A stretch of 7,618 nt of DNA, taken from Peptococcaceae bacterium UBA7185 (lineage in GTDB: Bacteria > Bacillota > Peptococcia > Peptococcales > Peptococcaceae). A model generated the notes under the pieces. The model saw nothing but the letters and a program-made list of their open reading frames with translations. It made no database searches and was not told where the DNA came from. Below are positions 1 through 4,128 of this stretch, piece after piece. The stretch is from the NCBI GenBank assembly GCA_002491065.1, contig DKVF01000067.1, positions 1 to 7,618 of the forward strand, given 5' to 3'. Made by a program: the position numbers and the translations under genes. Numbering within the stretch: position 1 is the first letter of the stretch; each line of letters begins with the position of its first letter.

Positions 1-15
1 CTAGGATATTTCTCG

Positions 16-132
16 GTCGGTTTTCTGTCGCGCCGGACAATCGGGAAACCCCGATATATGCGCCTTTTCTCTCACTGTCCGCCACCGGTGGATATTCAAA
101 ACTCATGAGTTTTGAATACGTACATGCGTACG
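16..132 (+). repeat. Structured dispersed-type repeat, left copy
   Basis: This stretch recurs in inverted orientation at 7505-7618. Shared blocks are the first 24 bases (16-39), ATGCGCCTTTT, GTCC-CCAC-GG-GGATATTC, a long palindrome and a CGTACATG-GTAC tail. It looks structured: CGGACA (34-39) can pair with TGTCCG (76-81) around an inner hairpin ATCGGG/CCCGAT (40-45 with 50-55, loop AAAC). TCCGCC/GGTGGA forms a small hairpin at 78-92, and 93-118 is a perfect 26-bp palindrome. The right copy keeps an inner hairpin at the same place with a different sequence. No transposase is present, so this is probably a dispersed intergenic element rather than the end of a transposon. Its family is not recognised. 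Confidence 0.8.
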
Positions 133-213
133 ATATTCGTTACTATTTTGTTTTAATGTCCCACGCGAGGTGAACCAGTTCGTCCAAGACGACTTCTCAA
201 AATGATGTGGCAT
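103..213 (-). CDS. Possible 36-residue small protein, unknown function
   Basis: The ORF starts at ATG 211-213 and stops at TGA 103-105. A GGGGTGG ribosome-site-like run lies just upstream (about 216-222). The product begins MPHHFEKSSWTNWF and ends HVRIQNS, is polar and basic, and has no membrane segment. Two leftward promoters (312-340 and 412-440) could transcribe it. The last residues and the stop codon come from the palindromic repeat. The right-end repeat copy encodes the same HVRIQNS tail before a stop, so the tail may be an accident of repeat insertion. The function is not recognised, and the stretch could equally be a non-coding leader for a gene to the left of the window. Confidence 0.3.
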   Translation of the reverse strand: MPHHFEKSSWTNWFTSRGTLKQNSNEYRTHVRIQNS

Positions 214-268
214 AACCACCCCTTTCAAGCTGAATATTTTTAATTTTTTTAATAACCCACTACTTATA

Positions 269-290
269 TTTAAAACCATATGGTTTTAAA
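269..290. other. 22-bp perfect AT-rich palindrome
   Basis: The palindrome is centred on CCATATGG and flanked by AAAA/TTTT arms. It lies roughly 15-36 bases downstream of the start predicted from the leftward promoter at 312-340. It could be a regulator-binding site or form a hairpin in the leader RNA. No T-run follows it on the minus strand, so it does not look like a terminator. Confidence 0.5.
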
Positions 291-311
291 ACATGATTCA
301 TTAACTTCTGT

Positions 312-340
312 ATTATACAGACATTTATACACTTTGACAA
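312..340 (-). promoter_or_regulatory. Leftward sigma-A-type promoter
   Basis: On the minus strand, TTGTCA (335-340) is separated by exactly 17 bases from TATAAT (312-317). The start would be near 305 and the transcript would run left, through the possible 36-residue ORF and the left-end repeat. The true target may lie outside the window. Confidence 0.6.
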
Positions 341-389
341 GTACTTTCTGCAACCTTTTTTAAGATTTTTCAGAAAAGAATTGACAATG

Positions 390-440
390 GTGTTCTTTAT
401 GGAACACTGTTAGTATATCATTCATTTTCTAAGAATGCAA
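390..440 (-). promoter_or_regulatory. Leftward promoter with an operator-like inverted repeat at its start
   Basis: On the minus strand, TTGCAT (435-440) and TATACT (412-417) are spaced by 17 bases. The predicted start near 405 falls in a perfect inverted repeat, GTGTTC-6-GAACAC (390-407), placed where a repressor could block initiation. The regulator is unknown. With the promoter at 312-340 this forms two stacked leftward promoters. A forward TTGACA at 381-386 has no -10 at suitable spacing. Confidence 0.5.
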
Positions 441-683
441 CAACTTTTTGTAATAATTTTGTTACTTTTTTTAATACTTTTTCAAAATGTCTTTTTTCGC
501 TTTATTTCCGTTGTTTTTTGGGTTTACTTGACTATAGACGTAATGTTTTCAAGAAAAGTTGCACGATTTTTGAAATTTTTTTGTAATATTTTCTCGGTTT
601 GGCAAGTGGGTTCCTAACTGTGTTTTATTTTACCGTCTTCGCCTATGCACTGCAAGGGCAACATTTTGGCAACAGGGGAAAAT
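441..683. other. T-rich stretch without a supported gene
   Basis: This region up to the 3' end of queC is strongly T-rich on the plus strand. The open frame at 435-617 encodes only Phe/Leu/Ile/Val-rich sequence, as expected of T-rich DNA, and has no ribosome site. No clear queC terminator is visible. Confidence 0.5.
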
Positions 684-1337
684 TCAACCTTTTCTCTGCG
701 CTAAATATTTTTCCAATCCGCGGCTGCGTAATTTGCAGGCCGGACACTGGCCGCAGCCGTCGCCTTTCACGCCGTTGTAGCAGGTGAGTGTTTTTTCCCG
801 CACATAATCCAACCGTCCCAACTGATCTGCCAATTCCCATGTCTGCGCTTTGTCGAGCCACATCAGCGGTGTATGAATGACAAATTCATAATCCATGGCC
901 AAGTTTAATGTGACATTCAGCGATTTGATAAATGCATCGCGGCAGTCGGGATATCCGCTGAAATCCGTTTCGCATACGCCGGTCACGATATGTTTTGCGC
1001 CTTTTACTTTGGCCAACACGCCGGCAAAGGCGAGGAAAAGCATATTTCGCCCTTCCACAAAGGTGTTGGGCAGGGCGCCGTCTGCACCCGCCTGTACAGG
1101 AATATCCTCTCTTGTCAAAGCGTTGGGCGCCAACTGATTTAGCAGTCCCATATCCAAAATATGATGCTCTACATTTAATTCTGCTGCAATTTCTTTGGCG
1201 CATTCTATTTCTAGTTTGTGCCGCTGTCCGTAGTCAAAGGTCACGGCAATCACTTCATCAAAATTTTTCAGTGCCCAGAACAGACAAGTAGTGGAATCTT
1301 GCCCACCGCTGAACACAACAACAGCTTTTCCTTTCAT
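684..1337 (-). CDS. queC: 7-cyano-7-deazaguanine (preQ0) synthase QueC
   Basis: QueC converts 7-carboxy-7-deazaguanine to preQ0 using ATP and ammonia, in the cytoplasmic queuosine route. The 217-residue product has the PP-loop SGGQDS at residues 10-15, where ATP is bound, followed by FDYGQRH. Near the C-terminus it has the zinc-binding cluster C186, C195, C198 and C201 in CYNGVKGDGCGQCPAC. Length is normal for the family and both ends are intact. The ATG at 1335-1337 is preceded by GAAGGGATGG about 10 bases upstream. The gene is co-directional with queD-queE-folE but separated by about 875 bases holding two toxin-antitoxin-like modules and their terminators, so it probably has its own promoter. 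Only weak candidates are seen, for example TTTTAC-17-TATAGA near 1427-1455, which would overlap the first toxin promoter. No riboswitch was recognised upstream. Confidence 0.97.
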   Translation of the reverse strand: MKGKAVVVFSGGQDSTTCLFWALKNFDEVIAVTFDYGQRHKLEIECAKEIAAELNVEHHILDMGLLNQLAPNALTREDIPVQAGADGALPNTFVEGRNMLFLAFAGVLAKVKGAKHIVTGVCETDFSGYPDCRDAFIKSLNVTLNLAMDYEFVIHTPLMWLDKAQTWELADQLGRLDYVREKTLTCYNGVKGDGCGQCPACKLRSRGLEKYLAQRKG

Positions 1338-1446
1338 ATTGTTATATCCATCCCTTCTTTAAAAATAAAATAAATTTTTCTACATTTAATACGATGTTCC
1401 CTCTAAAGATTTTGCAATACAAGGCTCTATACTTTTTCCATAAATA

Positions 1447-1455
1447 TGGTAAAAT
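1447..1455 (+). promoter_or_regulatory. Toxin 1 promoter (extended -10)
   Basis: TGG-TAAAAT is an extended -10 motif (TGn plus hexamer). It aligns with TGG-TATAAT of the second copy. There is no good -35 at 17 bases, which is tolerable with an extended -10. The start would be near 1462, giving an mRNA of about 208 bases ending at the terminator at 1669. Confidence 0.55.
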
Positions 1456-1502
1456 TCAAAATGTTACCGCCCCAATACTGGTGACAGAGAGGGGGGCTTA
1501 GA

Positions 1503-1595
1503 TTGCATTCACTCGCTACATTTATGTTTACTGTCATGGCAGGCGTAGTATGTCACATCATCTGCAAATGGCTAGACAGTAATATACGACGGTAA
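1503..1595 (+). CDS. Fst/par-like type I toxin peptide, copy 1 (30 residues, TTG start)
   Basis: The peptide begins MHSLATFMFTV, continues MAGVVCHII and ends CKWLDSNIRR. It has one hydrophobic segment (about residues 4-20) followed by a Lys/Trp/Asp/Arg tail, the layout of small membrane-acting toxins such as Fst. Aligned without gaps to copy 2, it is identical at T6, F9, T10, V11, A13, V15, H18 and C21-S26. The start is TTG at 1503-1505, 6 bases after GAGAGGGGGG, and it aligns exactly with the ATG of copy 2. The next ATG (1524) would cut the peptide to 23 residues. An antisense gene converges on it from 1743. The function is inferred from architecture and composition. It could also be a small regulatory membrane peptide. 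Confidence 0.72.
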   Translation: MHSLATFMFTVMAGVVCHIICKWLDSNIRR

Positions 1596-1631
1596 TTGGC
1601 CTGGTCCGTTCGACCCAAAGAACAAAAAAAT

Positions 1632-1669
1632 AAAAAGCACCCGATAGCGGCAACTACCGGGTGCTTTTT
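1632..1669. terminator. Bidirectional terminator, module 1
   Basis: The core stem is GCACCCG (1637-1643) with CGGGTGC (1658-1664), extended inside by TAG/CTA and outside by AAAAA/TTTTT. A T-run follows on the plus strand. On the minus strand the sequence continues TTTTTATTTTTTT, so it should end both the rightward toxin mRNA and the leftward antisense RNA. Confidence 0.85.
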
Positions 1670-1674
1670 GCAAT

Positions 1675-1690
1675 TGTTTCACGTGAAACA
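1675..1690. promoter_or_regulatory. parS site (ParB/Spo0J binding)
   Basis: TGTTTCACGTGAAACA matches the Bacillus-type parS consensus TGTTNCACGTGAAACA at every defined position. It is the centre of a perfect 32-bp palindrome (1667-1698) with TTTGCAAT/ATTGCAAA arms. ParB loads at such sites to organise and segregate the chromosome origin region, so the window is probably origin-proximal. It lies inside the predicted antisense RNA of module 1, between the terminator and the recognition hairpin. The longer palindrome would fold into a strong hairpin if transcribed. Confidence 0.85.
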
Positions 1691-1749
1691 ATTGCAAATT
1701 TCTTGCTTAGATCGGAATTCACTCGCTTGTAATTCCATTGCCTAGGCAC

Positions 1750-1778
1750 AGTATAGCATATGCAAAACATATTTGCAA
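1750..1778 (-). promoter_or_regulatory. Antisense RNA promoter, module 1
   Basis: On the minus strand, TTGCAA (1773-1778) and TATACT (1750-1755) have a 17-base spacer. It is nearly identical to the promoter at 2109-2137, and conservation extends to the flanking ATCCCACGAT. It is closer to consensus than the toxin promoter it opposes, as expected if the antitoxin RNA must be in excess. Confidence 0.75.
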
Positions 1779-1842
1779 TATCCCACGATTAAAATTTTAT
1801 TTTGAAATATTTATGCGAGTACTTTTTCTATCGCTCAAAATA

Positions 1843-1851
1843 TGGTATAAT
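1843..1851 (+). promoter_or_regulatory. Toxin 2 promoter (extended -10)
   Basis: TGG-TATAAT is a consensus extended -10. CTTTTTC, 17 bases upstream, is a poor -35 but occurs in both modules. The start would be near 1858, about 44 bases before the ATG, giving an mRNA of about 206 bases ending near 2064. Confidence 0.65.
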
Positions 1852-1901
1852 TTTCCATGTTGCTACGACCTAATCCGGCAGCGGAGAGGGGGGAAGTAAA
1901 C

Positions 1902-1991
1902 ATGAATACATTTGAAACGATTATTTTTACTGTCGTGGCGGCGGTGATTAGTCATCTCGTTTGCAAATGGCTGGACAGTAAACTAAAGTAG
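1902..1991 (+). CDS. Fst/par-like type I toxin peptide, copy 2 (29 residues)
   Basis: The peptide begins MNTFETIIFTV, continues VAAVISHLV and ends CKWLDSKLK. One hydrophobic stretch (about residues 7-20) is followed by a charged tail with the Trp-Leu-Asp motif, common at the same place in Fst-like toxins. The ATG at 1902-1904 follows GGAGAGGGGGG with suitable spacing, and the stop is TAG. Fourteen of 29 aligned positions match copy 1 without gaps, and the substitutions are largely conservative, which suggests selection on both peptides. A convergent antisense gene (start near 2102) and a shared terminator complete a type I toxin-antitoxin layout. Toxicity is inferred. Related short CKWLD peptides are, as I recall, common but unnamed in gut Bacillota. 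Confidence 0.78.
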   Translation: MNTFETIIFTVVAAVISHLVCKWLDSKLK

Positions 1992-2023
1992 TAACCAGCC
2001 TGGTACGCTCCACCTTACGGGCA

Positions 2024-2102
2024 AAATTAAAATCCCCGATAGTAGTCGGCTATCGGGGATTTTTGTGTAAACATGAATTACACTCGAAACGATTTTTTGC
2101 TT
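2024..2102 (-). ncRNA. Predicted antisense (antitoxin) RNA, module 2
   Basis: The predicted RNA of about 79 bases runs left from near 2102 to the shared terminator. Plus-strand GTGTAA (2065-2070) and TTACAC (2078-2083) give a 6-bp stem. In the RNA the 7-base loop reads UUCAUGU, complementary to ACAUGAA over the toxin start codon. The terminator stem follows almost at once. Size and plan resemble RNA II of the pAD1 par locus (66 bases). Transcription has not been shown. Confidence 0.7.
2029..2064. terminator. Bidirectional terminator, module 2
   Basis: A perfect 14-bp stem pairs AAAATCCCCGATAG (2029-2042) with 2050-2063 around a 7-base loop. A T-run follows on the plus strand, and TTTTAATTTT follows on the minus strand. 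It would serve both convergent RNAs and makes their 3' ends complementary. Confidence 0.88.
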
Positions 2103-2108
2103 AGTCAT

Positions 2109-2137
2109 AGTATAGCATATGCAAAATGCGATTGCAA
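2109..2137 (-). promoter_or_regulatory. Antisense RNA promoter, module 2
   Basis: On the minus strand, TTGCAA (2132-2137) and TATACT (2109-2114) are spaced by 17 bases. It is the conserved twin of the promoter at 1750-1778. It lies about 75 bases beyond the folE stop, so read-through from the queDE-folE operon would also enter the antisense gene. Confidence 0.75.
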
Positions 2138-2212
2138 TATCCCACGATGAAAAAAATTGTTTTGAAAAAACGCAATGACAGGTTTTTTATTTTTTTGTCT
2201 GCTGCGGGTGGG

Positions 2213-2806
2213 CTAAATGCTTTCCCCCAACAGCAACAATGCTTCCTGCCGCAGGTCTTTGTCCTGTTCAAAGGCACCGCGGAATGTAACGGTGCGTGTC
2301 ACGGTACCGGCTTTTTTGATGCCACGGGCGGTCATGCAGCTATGTTCGCCTTTGATTAATACTGCAACGTCGTCGCTTTCGGTGACCATGGCAACAATTT
2401 CGGCAATGTCGCTGCCGATGCGTTCCTGCAGCTGCAAACGGCGGCCAACCATATCGGCAATGCGGGCAATCTTGCTAAGTCCGATAATTTTTTCTTTCGG
2501 CAAGTATGCCACCGACACGGTCATGTTATACATAAGTGCCATATGGTGCTCGCAATAGCTAAAAATCGGGATCTCCGTAACAGCTACCATATTATTGTGT
2601 TCGCTCAGGTAATCCTCGTCTTCAAAGGTCGTATCAAACATATGGGCAATCTCTGCGTTACTGTAGTTCATGCCTTCAAATACTTCTGCATACATTTTAG
2701 CTACGCGCTGCGGCGTTTCTTTTAATCCTTCTCTGTCGGGGTCATCTCCCAAAGCCAGCAGGATTTCTCGAATATGATAGGCAATTTTTTCTGTATCAAT
2801 GGCCAT
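2213..2806 (-). CDS. folE: GTP cyclohydrolase I (type IA)
   Basis: FolE converts GTP to 7,8-dihydroneopterin triphosphate, the precursor of folate and the QueD substrate. The 197-residue product has the family core: zinc ligands C85 and H88 in SYCEHH and C157 in HSCMTARG, plus GLSKIARI and GRRLQLQERI. The ATG at 2804-2806 is 2 bases past the queE stop and is preceded by GAGAGGTG inside the queE end. Upstream in-frame codons to 2953 would overlap queE by about 145 bases and add non-family sequence, so the shorter start is preferred. As the third gene after queD and queE, it probably supplies queuosine synthesis. No strong terminator follows, only a weak A/T stem near 2165-2190 before the antisense promoter of module 2. 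Confidence 0.97.
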   Translation of the reverse strand: MAIDTEKIAYHIREILLALGDDPDREGLKETPQRVAKMYAEVFEGMNYSNAEIAHMFDTTFEDEDYLSEHNNMVAVTEIPIFSYCEHHMALMYNMTVSVAYLPKEKIIGLSKIARIADMVGRRLQLQERIGSDIAEIVAMVTESDDVAVLIKGEHSCMTARGIKKAGTVTRTVTFRGAFEQDKDLRQEALLLLGESI

Positions 2807-2808
2807 AT

Positions 2809-3477
2809 CTATACACCTCTCATTTCTTTGGGCCACAAAATTTTGTGCAGCTGCAGCTGTAAACGTACTTTGTTCAGGCGCTGTGCTTTCATGGCTTCTA
2901 CTAATACCAGTGGTTCGATAAATTCTCGCACAGGGCTGAAAAATACCTGACAACGTTCTGCCAACTCATATTGTTTTACCAGCTCAATTGCGCGGTTTAA
3001 GTCTTTTTCGCTGGCAATCACAAATTTGTAAACGTCCTGTCTGCGTATTTGCTGCAAATTGTGCAGGCACATATACTCTTCCATACCGCTGCTGGGCAAT
3101 TTATAATCCAGAATATAAATAATGTTCGCCGCGGGACAGGCTTGCTGAAAGGAAGCAATGTCCACGGCGCCATTGGTTTCAATATGCACCAGAAGGGTAT
3201 CGTCGGCGGCGAGTAACTGCAGCAATTGTGAAATATCCTGCTGCAGCAGCGGTTCTCCGCCGGTAAGTGTGACATTACGAATGCCACTGGCTTTGATTTC
3301 TTCATAAATTTGTTGGGCGGTTTTTTCCTGTATTTGCGTTGTTCCATCCCAGGAATAGGCGGTATCGCACCAGCTGCAGCGCAGATTGCACCCGGAAAAA
3401 CGGACAAAATAGGCCAATTCTCCTGCAGTGGGGCCTTCCCCGTCTAATGAAATAAATTGTTCAATTACTGACAGCAT
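2809..3477 (-). CDS. queE: 7-carboxy-7-deazaguanine synthase (radical SAM)
   Basis: QueE rearranges 6-carboxy-5,6,7,8-tetrahydropterin to 7-carboxy-7-deazaguanine using a [4Fe-4S] cluster and S-adenosylmethionine. The 222-residue product starts MLSVIEQFISLDGEGPTAG and has the cluster motif C30-x3-C34-x2-C37 in GCNLRCSWCDT. The SAM-binding GGEP motif is at residues 73-76. Length is within the family range. The ATG at 3475-3477 overlaps the end of queD by 13 bases, and its ribosome site GGGAGG lies inside queD (about 3484-3490), so the two are probably translationally coupled. It is followed at once by folE. All key residues are present. Confidence 0.96.
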   Translation of the reverse strand: MLSVIEQFISLDGEGPTAGELAYFVRFSGCNLRCSWCDTAYSWDGTTQIQEKTAQQIYEEIKASGIRNVTLTGGEPLLQQDISQLLQLLAADDTLLVHIETNGAVDIASFQQACPAANIIYILDYKLPSSGMEEYMCLHNLQQIRRQDVYKFVIASEKDLNRAIELVKQYELAERCQVFFSPVREFIEPLVLVEAMKAQRLNKVRLQLQLHKILWPKEMRGV

Positions 3478-3908
3478 GGCAAGTCCTCCCGATAGATGCA
3501 GCTGTTTACCGGTGTTTCAAATAATTCCACGCCGTAAACGGGAAATCCGGCCGCTTTGATTTGCTGATAAATTGCTCGCGACATTTCTTCTGCAGTGGGA
3601 CGATAAGGCACCATCACTACGGCAAATTGATTGGGCAGCTGCGCCAGCTGTGCCACTACGGTACGTCCGTCCTCGTTATCTTCTATCAGCAGTTTGTGGT
3701 CGTATTGGTCTGCAATGGTTTTCAGAAGATTTTTCACTTCGCTGAAATCTGCCACCATGCCTCGCTCTTGTCCGCTCTCATGCAGTGTTTCGCTGGCCAG
3801 CTCTACCACCAAACGGTAGCGATGCCCGTGAATATTGCTGCATTTGCCTTCATAGCCACTGAGATAATGGGCAGTATCAAATTGAATTTCATTTTTTAAG
3901 ATAAACAT
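3465..3908 (-). CDS. queD: 6-carboxy-5,6,7,8-tetrahydropterin synthase
   Basis: QueD turns dihydroneopterin triphosphate, the FolE product, into 6-carboxytetrahydropterin. The 147-residue product has zinc ligands H14, H27 and H29 (the last two in IHGHR) and the catalytic-type C23 in GKCSNIHGH. It also has VADF, D70-H71 in YDHKLL, PTAEEMS and E131 near the end. The ATG at 3906-3908 has GGAGGG a few bases upstream. A longer in-frame start at 3980 would read through the leader hairpins and terminator and adds no family sequence, so it is rejected. It is the first gene of the operon, downstream of a promoter at 4129-4157 and a structured leader. Confidence 0.96.
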   Translation of the reverse strand: MFILKNEIQFDTAHYLSGYEGKCSNIHGHRYRLVVELASETLHESGQERGMVADFSEVKNLLKTIADQYDHKLLIEDNEDGRTVVAQLAQLPNQFAVVMVPYRPTAEEMSRAIYQQIKAAGFPVYGVELFETPVNSCIYREDLPCCQ

Positions 3909-3939
3909 GCGTCCCTCCATGCGTTTAAACCGACACAAC

Positions 3940-3961
3940 AAAAAAAGCGCTCCCAGGCGCC
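3940..3961 (-). terminator. Leader terminator (attenuator candidate) before queD
   Basis: On the minus strand, GGCGC (3957-3961) pairs with GCGCT (3946-3950), with one G-U pair, and is followed by seven Us. A second hairpin, TTTTTCTG/CAGAAAAA (3982-3989 with 3966-3973), lies between it and the candidate aptamer. A terminator 30 bases ahead of queD, inside its own leader, suggests conditional termination. The stem is short, so strength is uncertain. Confidence 0.5.
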
Positions 3962-3996
3962 AACGTTTTTCTGCTCGCAAACAGAAAAAAGGGTAG

Positions 3997-4038
3997 CCTA
4001 GTTTTATTTTACGACAGGATGGTCTTAATGAACTGTCG
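3997..4038 (-). promoter_or_regulatory. Candidate preQ1-I-like riboswitch aptamer
   Basis: On the minus strand, a 6-bp P1 stem CGACAG/CTGTCG (4033-4038 with 4012-4017) is followed by the A-rich tail GTAAAATAAAACTAGG. In preQ1-I aptamers P1 is likewise followed by AUAAAAAACUAAGG. The loop starts UUC directly after P1, as in the family. It has 15 bases, longer than usual, and only a poor P2 partner for the tail. Position ahead of queD and an attenuator fits. The fit is partial, so this is a candidate, not an identification. Confidence 0.45.
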
Positions 4039-4128
4039 GCAATATTTTATTTTTTCTTCAATCGTGTTTCATTTTGATTTTGTTTGTCCTTCTATCACGG
4101 ACATTTTTCCACTTCTTGTTGCTGTTTT

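Larger units (their letters stand above)
1496..1727. repeat. Direct repeat pair of module 1 (toxin start region and antisense 5' region)
   Basis: GCTTAGAT plus ATTCACTCGCT at 1496-1517 recurs as GCTTAGAT-cgga-ATTCACTCGCT, in slightly shifted form, at 1705-1727. The first copy spans the toxin start codon and its first codons. The second lies in the region transcribed leftward as antisense RNA, so that RNA is complementary to the toxin mRNA. This matches the direct-repeat logic of the pAD1 par locus. Confidence 0.8.
1626..1743 (-). ncRNA. Predicted antisense (antitoxin) RNA, module 1
   Basis: A leftward promoter at 1750-1778 would start this RNA near 1743. The shared terminator ends it near 1626, giving about 118 bases. 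Near its 5' end GGAATT and AATTCC (plus strand 1731-1736 and 1714-1719) form a 6-bp stem. Its 11-base loop contains AGCGAGTG, complementary to CACTCGCT in codons 3-5 of toxin 1. A long parS-containing palindrome and then the terminator hairpin follow. It overlaps the toxin mRNA only at the terminator but is complementary to the toxin start region through the direct repeat, like RNA II of par. No expression evidence is available. Confidence 0.65.
1896..2098. repeat. Direct repeat pair of module 2 (toxin start region and antisense 5' region)
   Basis: GTAAACATGAAT followed by GAAACGATT occurs at 1896-1928 over the toxin ATG and again at 2067-2098 downstream of the terminator. Identity is 12 bases, then a short diverged spacer, then 9 bases. 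The downstream copy is transcribed leftward, so the antisense RNA is complementary to the toxin ribosome-start region. These sequences are unrelated to the repeat pair of module 1. Confidence 0.82.
1440..2163. repeat. Tandem duplication of a small toxin-antitoxin-like cassette
   Basis: Two units of about 350 bases lie head to tail in the folE-queC gap, roughly 1440-1800 and 1840-2163. Order is the same in both: AATATGGTA(A/T)AAT, GAGAGGGGGG, a short ORF ending in CKWLDS, GCCTGGT-CG-TC-ACC, a terminator, and the block AGTATAGCATATGCAAAA followed by TTGCAATATCCCACGAT. The ORF alignment has no gaps. The start region and its downstream repeat differ between copies. Copy 1 also carries a parS palindrome that is absent from copy 2. 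Confidence 0.88.

Noticed and set aside
435..617. 60-residue hydrophobic open frame on the plus strand
   Set aside because: It lies in T-rich DNA that yields Phe/Leu/Ile/Val by composition, has no ribosome site, and its start overlaps the -35 of a leftward promoter.
1337..1380. preQ1 riboswitch directly upstream of queC
   Set aside because: No stem with an adjoining A-rich CUAA tail could be found between queC and the first toxin promoter.
1496..2098. CRISPR array suggested by the short repeats
   Set aside because: There are only two pairs of unlike repeats with unequal spacing, and both are explained by antisense complementarity.
2074..2152. Short ORF starting at the ATG in the downstream repeat of module 2
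   Set aside because: The ATG is there because the repeat copies the toxin start region. It has no ribosome site and crosses the antisense promoter.
2807..2953. N-terminal extension of FolE to 2953
   Set aside because: It lies entirely within queE in another frame and is unlike FolE. The start at 2806 has a ribosome site and matches family length.
3909..3980. N-terminal extension of QueD to 3980
   Set aside because: It would translate the leader hairpins and terminator. The ATG at 3908 has a strong GGAGGG site.
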